64,000 bases of DNA from positions 1 through 64,000 of the forward strand of contig CAZZCU010000006.1 of assembly GCA_964652825.1 (NCBI GenBank), given 5' to 3'. The notes below the pieces were generated by a model. The model worked only from the letters and a program-made list of their open reading frames with translations, made no database searches and was not told the origin of the DNA. Position numbers and translations under genes: made by a program. Origin of the DNA: CAZZCU01 sp964652825 (GTDB lineage: Bacteria > Bdellovibrionota_B > Oligoflexia > Oligoflexales > CAZZCU01). Shown here one piece after another: positions 63,903 through 64,000 of the stretch (within the stretch, counting starts at the first letter, position 1; each line of letters starts with the position of its first letter).

Positions 63903-64000
63903 GTCGGTCCAGTCCCTGGCAATAAAGAGGAAATGACGTTCTTTTATCGGAATAATTGCCGCTCGCTTGATATGCGTTGGCTTCTACATCCGACTTGATT
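63903..64000. other. Upstream region of the cysteine-rich lipoprotein, truncated by the window end
   Basis: 98 bp that should contain the minus-strand promoter of the lipoprotein gene. I see no confident -35/-10 pair or start of another gene. Confidence 0.4.

Overview
The window is ordinary chromosome from a Gram-negative, respiring heterotroph, seen as a draft assembly with one 100-N scaffold gap at 2538-2637. Gram-negative signs are two TonB-dependent receptors with a TonB protein, many lipoproteins, outer-membrane barrels, MurJ, MscS and a complete 2-oxoglutarate dehydrogenase set. The mix of fused isobutyryl-CoA mutase (IcmF), bactofilin, a Hint-domain lipoprotein, many unrecognised lipoproteins and frequent TTG/GTG starts suggests a lineage of the former Deltaproteobacteria (Bdellovibrionota/Oligoflexia- or Myxococcota-like). 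That placement is inference; no 16S gene is present. Layout: 1-8690 holds tRNA-Asn, a stand-alone response regulator, a long AroB, a heptad-repeat coiled-coil gene broken by the gap, icmF, murJ and a barrel-like protein. 8954-16989 is a tight five-gene run: secreted CxxCH protein, anchored six-hairpin glycosidase-like protein, O-antigen-ligase-like membrane protein, lipoprotein and TonB-dependent receptor. 16990-17737 is a gene-poor stretch with a structured RNA candidate, a very AT-rich promoter island and a 66-residue helical protein. 17746-24416 is a second envelope block: tonB diverging from a receptor and lipoprotein, then a lipoprotein hydrolase and a secreted protein on the other strand. 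24420-26570 is a small AT-rich accessory islet: brnT/brnA toxin-antitoxin, a lipoprotein and an XRE regulator with palindromic sites. From 26643 on the content is mostly housekeeping: ribD, a His-rich cation exporter, a lysophospholipase-like and GDPD pair, a barrel protein, a flippase-like membrane protein, two glycosyltransferases, asnS, rplM-rpsI plus a 105-residue basic protein. 37569-42466 is an envelope block: the Hint-domain lipoprotein, an unknown protein, bactofilin, two lipoproteins (one a hydrolase that seems to lack its nucleophile) and MscS. 42682-57359 is central metabolism: sucB-lpd-sucA in an unusual order, an M48 protease, gamma-glutamyltransferase, DUF2721, proline dehydrogenase, acs, an FAD oxidoreductase and folD. 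57323-63902 holds a minus-strand run (two coiled-coil proteins, a branched-chain-type acyl-CoA dehydrogenase, a CAP-domain protein), then YciO/Sua5-like, lipB, a small zinc-ribbon-like protein, a long inverted repeat fitted between two convergent stop codons, and a cysteine-rich lipoprotein. Metabolically, IcmF, the acyl-CoA dehydrogenase, ProDH, GGT, Acs and the 2-oxoglutarate dehydrogenase point to growth on amino acids and short acids fed into the TCA cycle. No CRISPR array, transposase or phage gene was seen. The most interesting items are the Hint lipoprotein, the gap that can be closed in frame from the sequence itself, the five-gene glycan/receptor run, the RNA/small-protein island and the bounded 124-bp inverted-repeat element.
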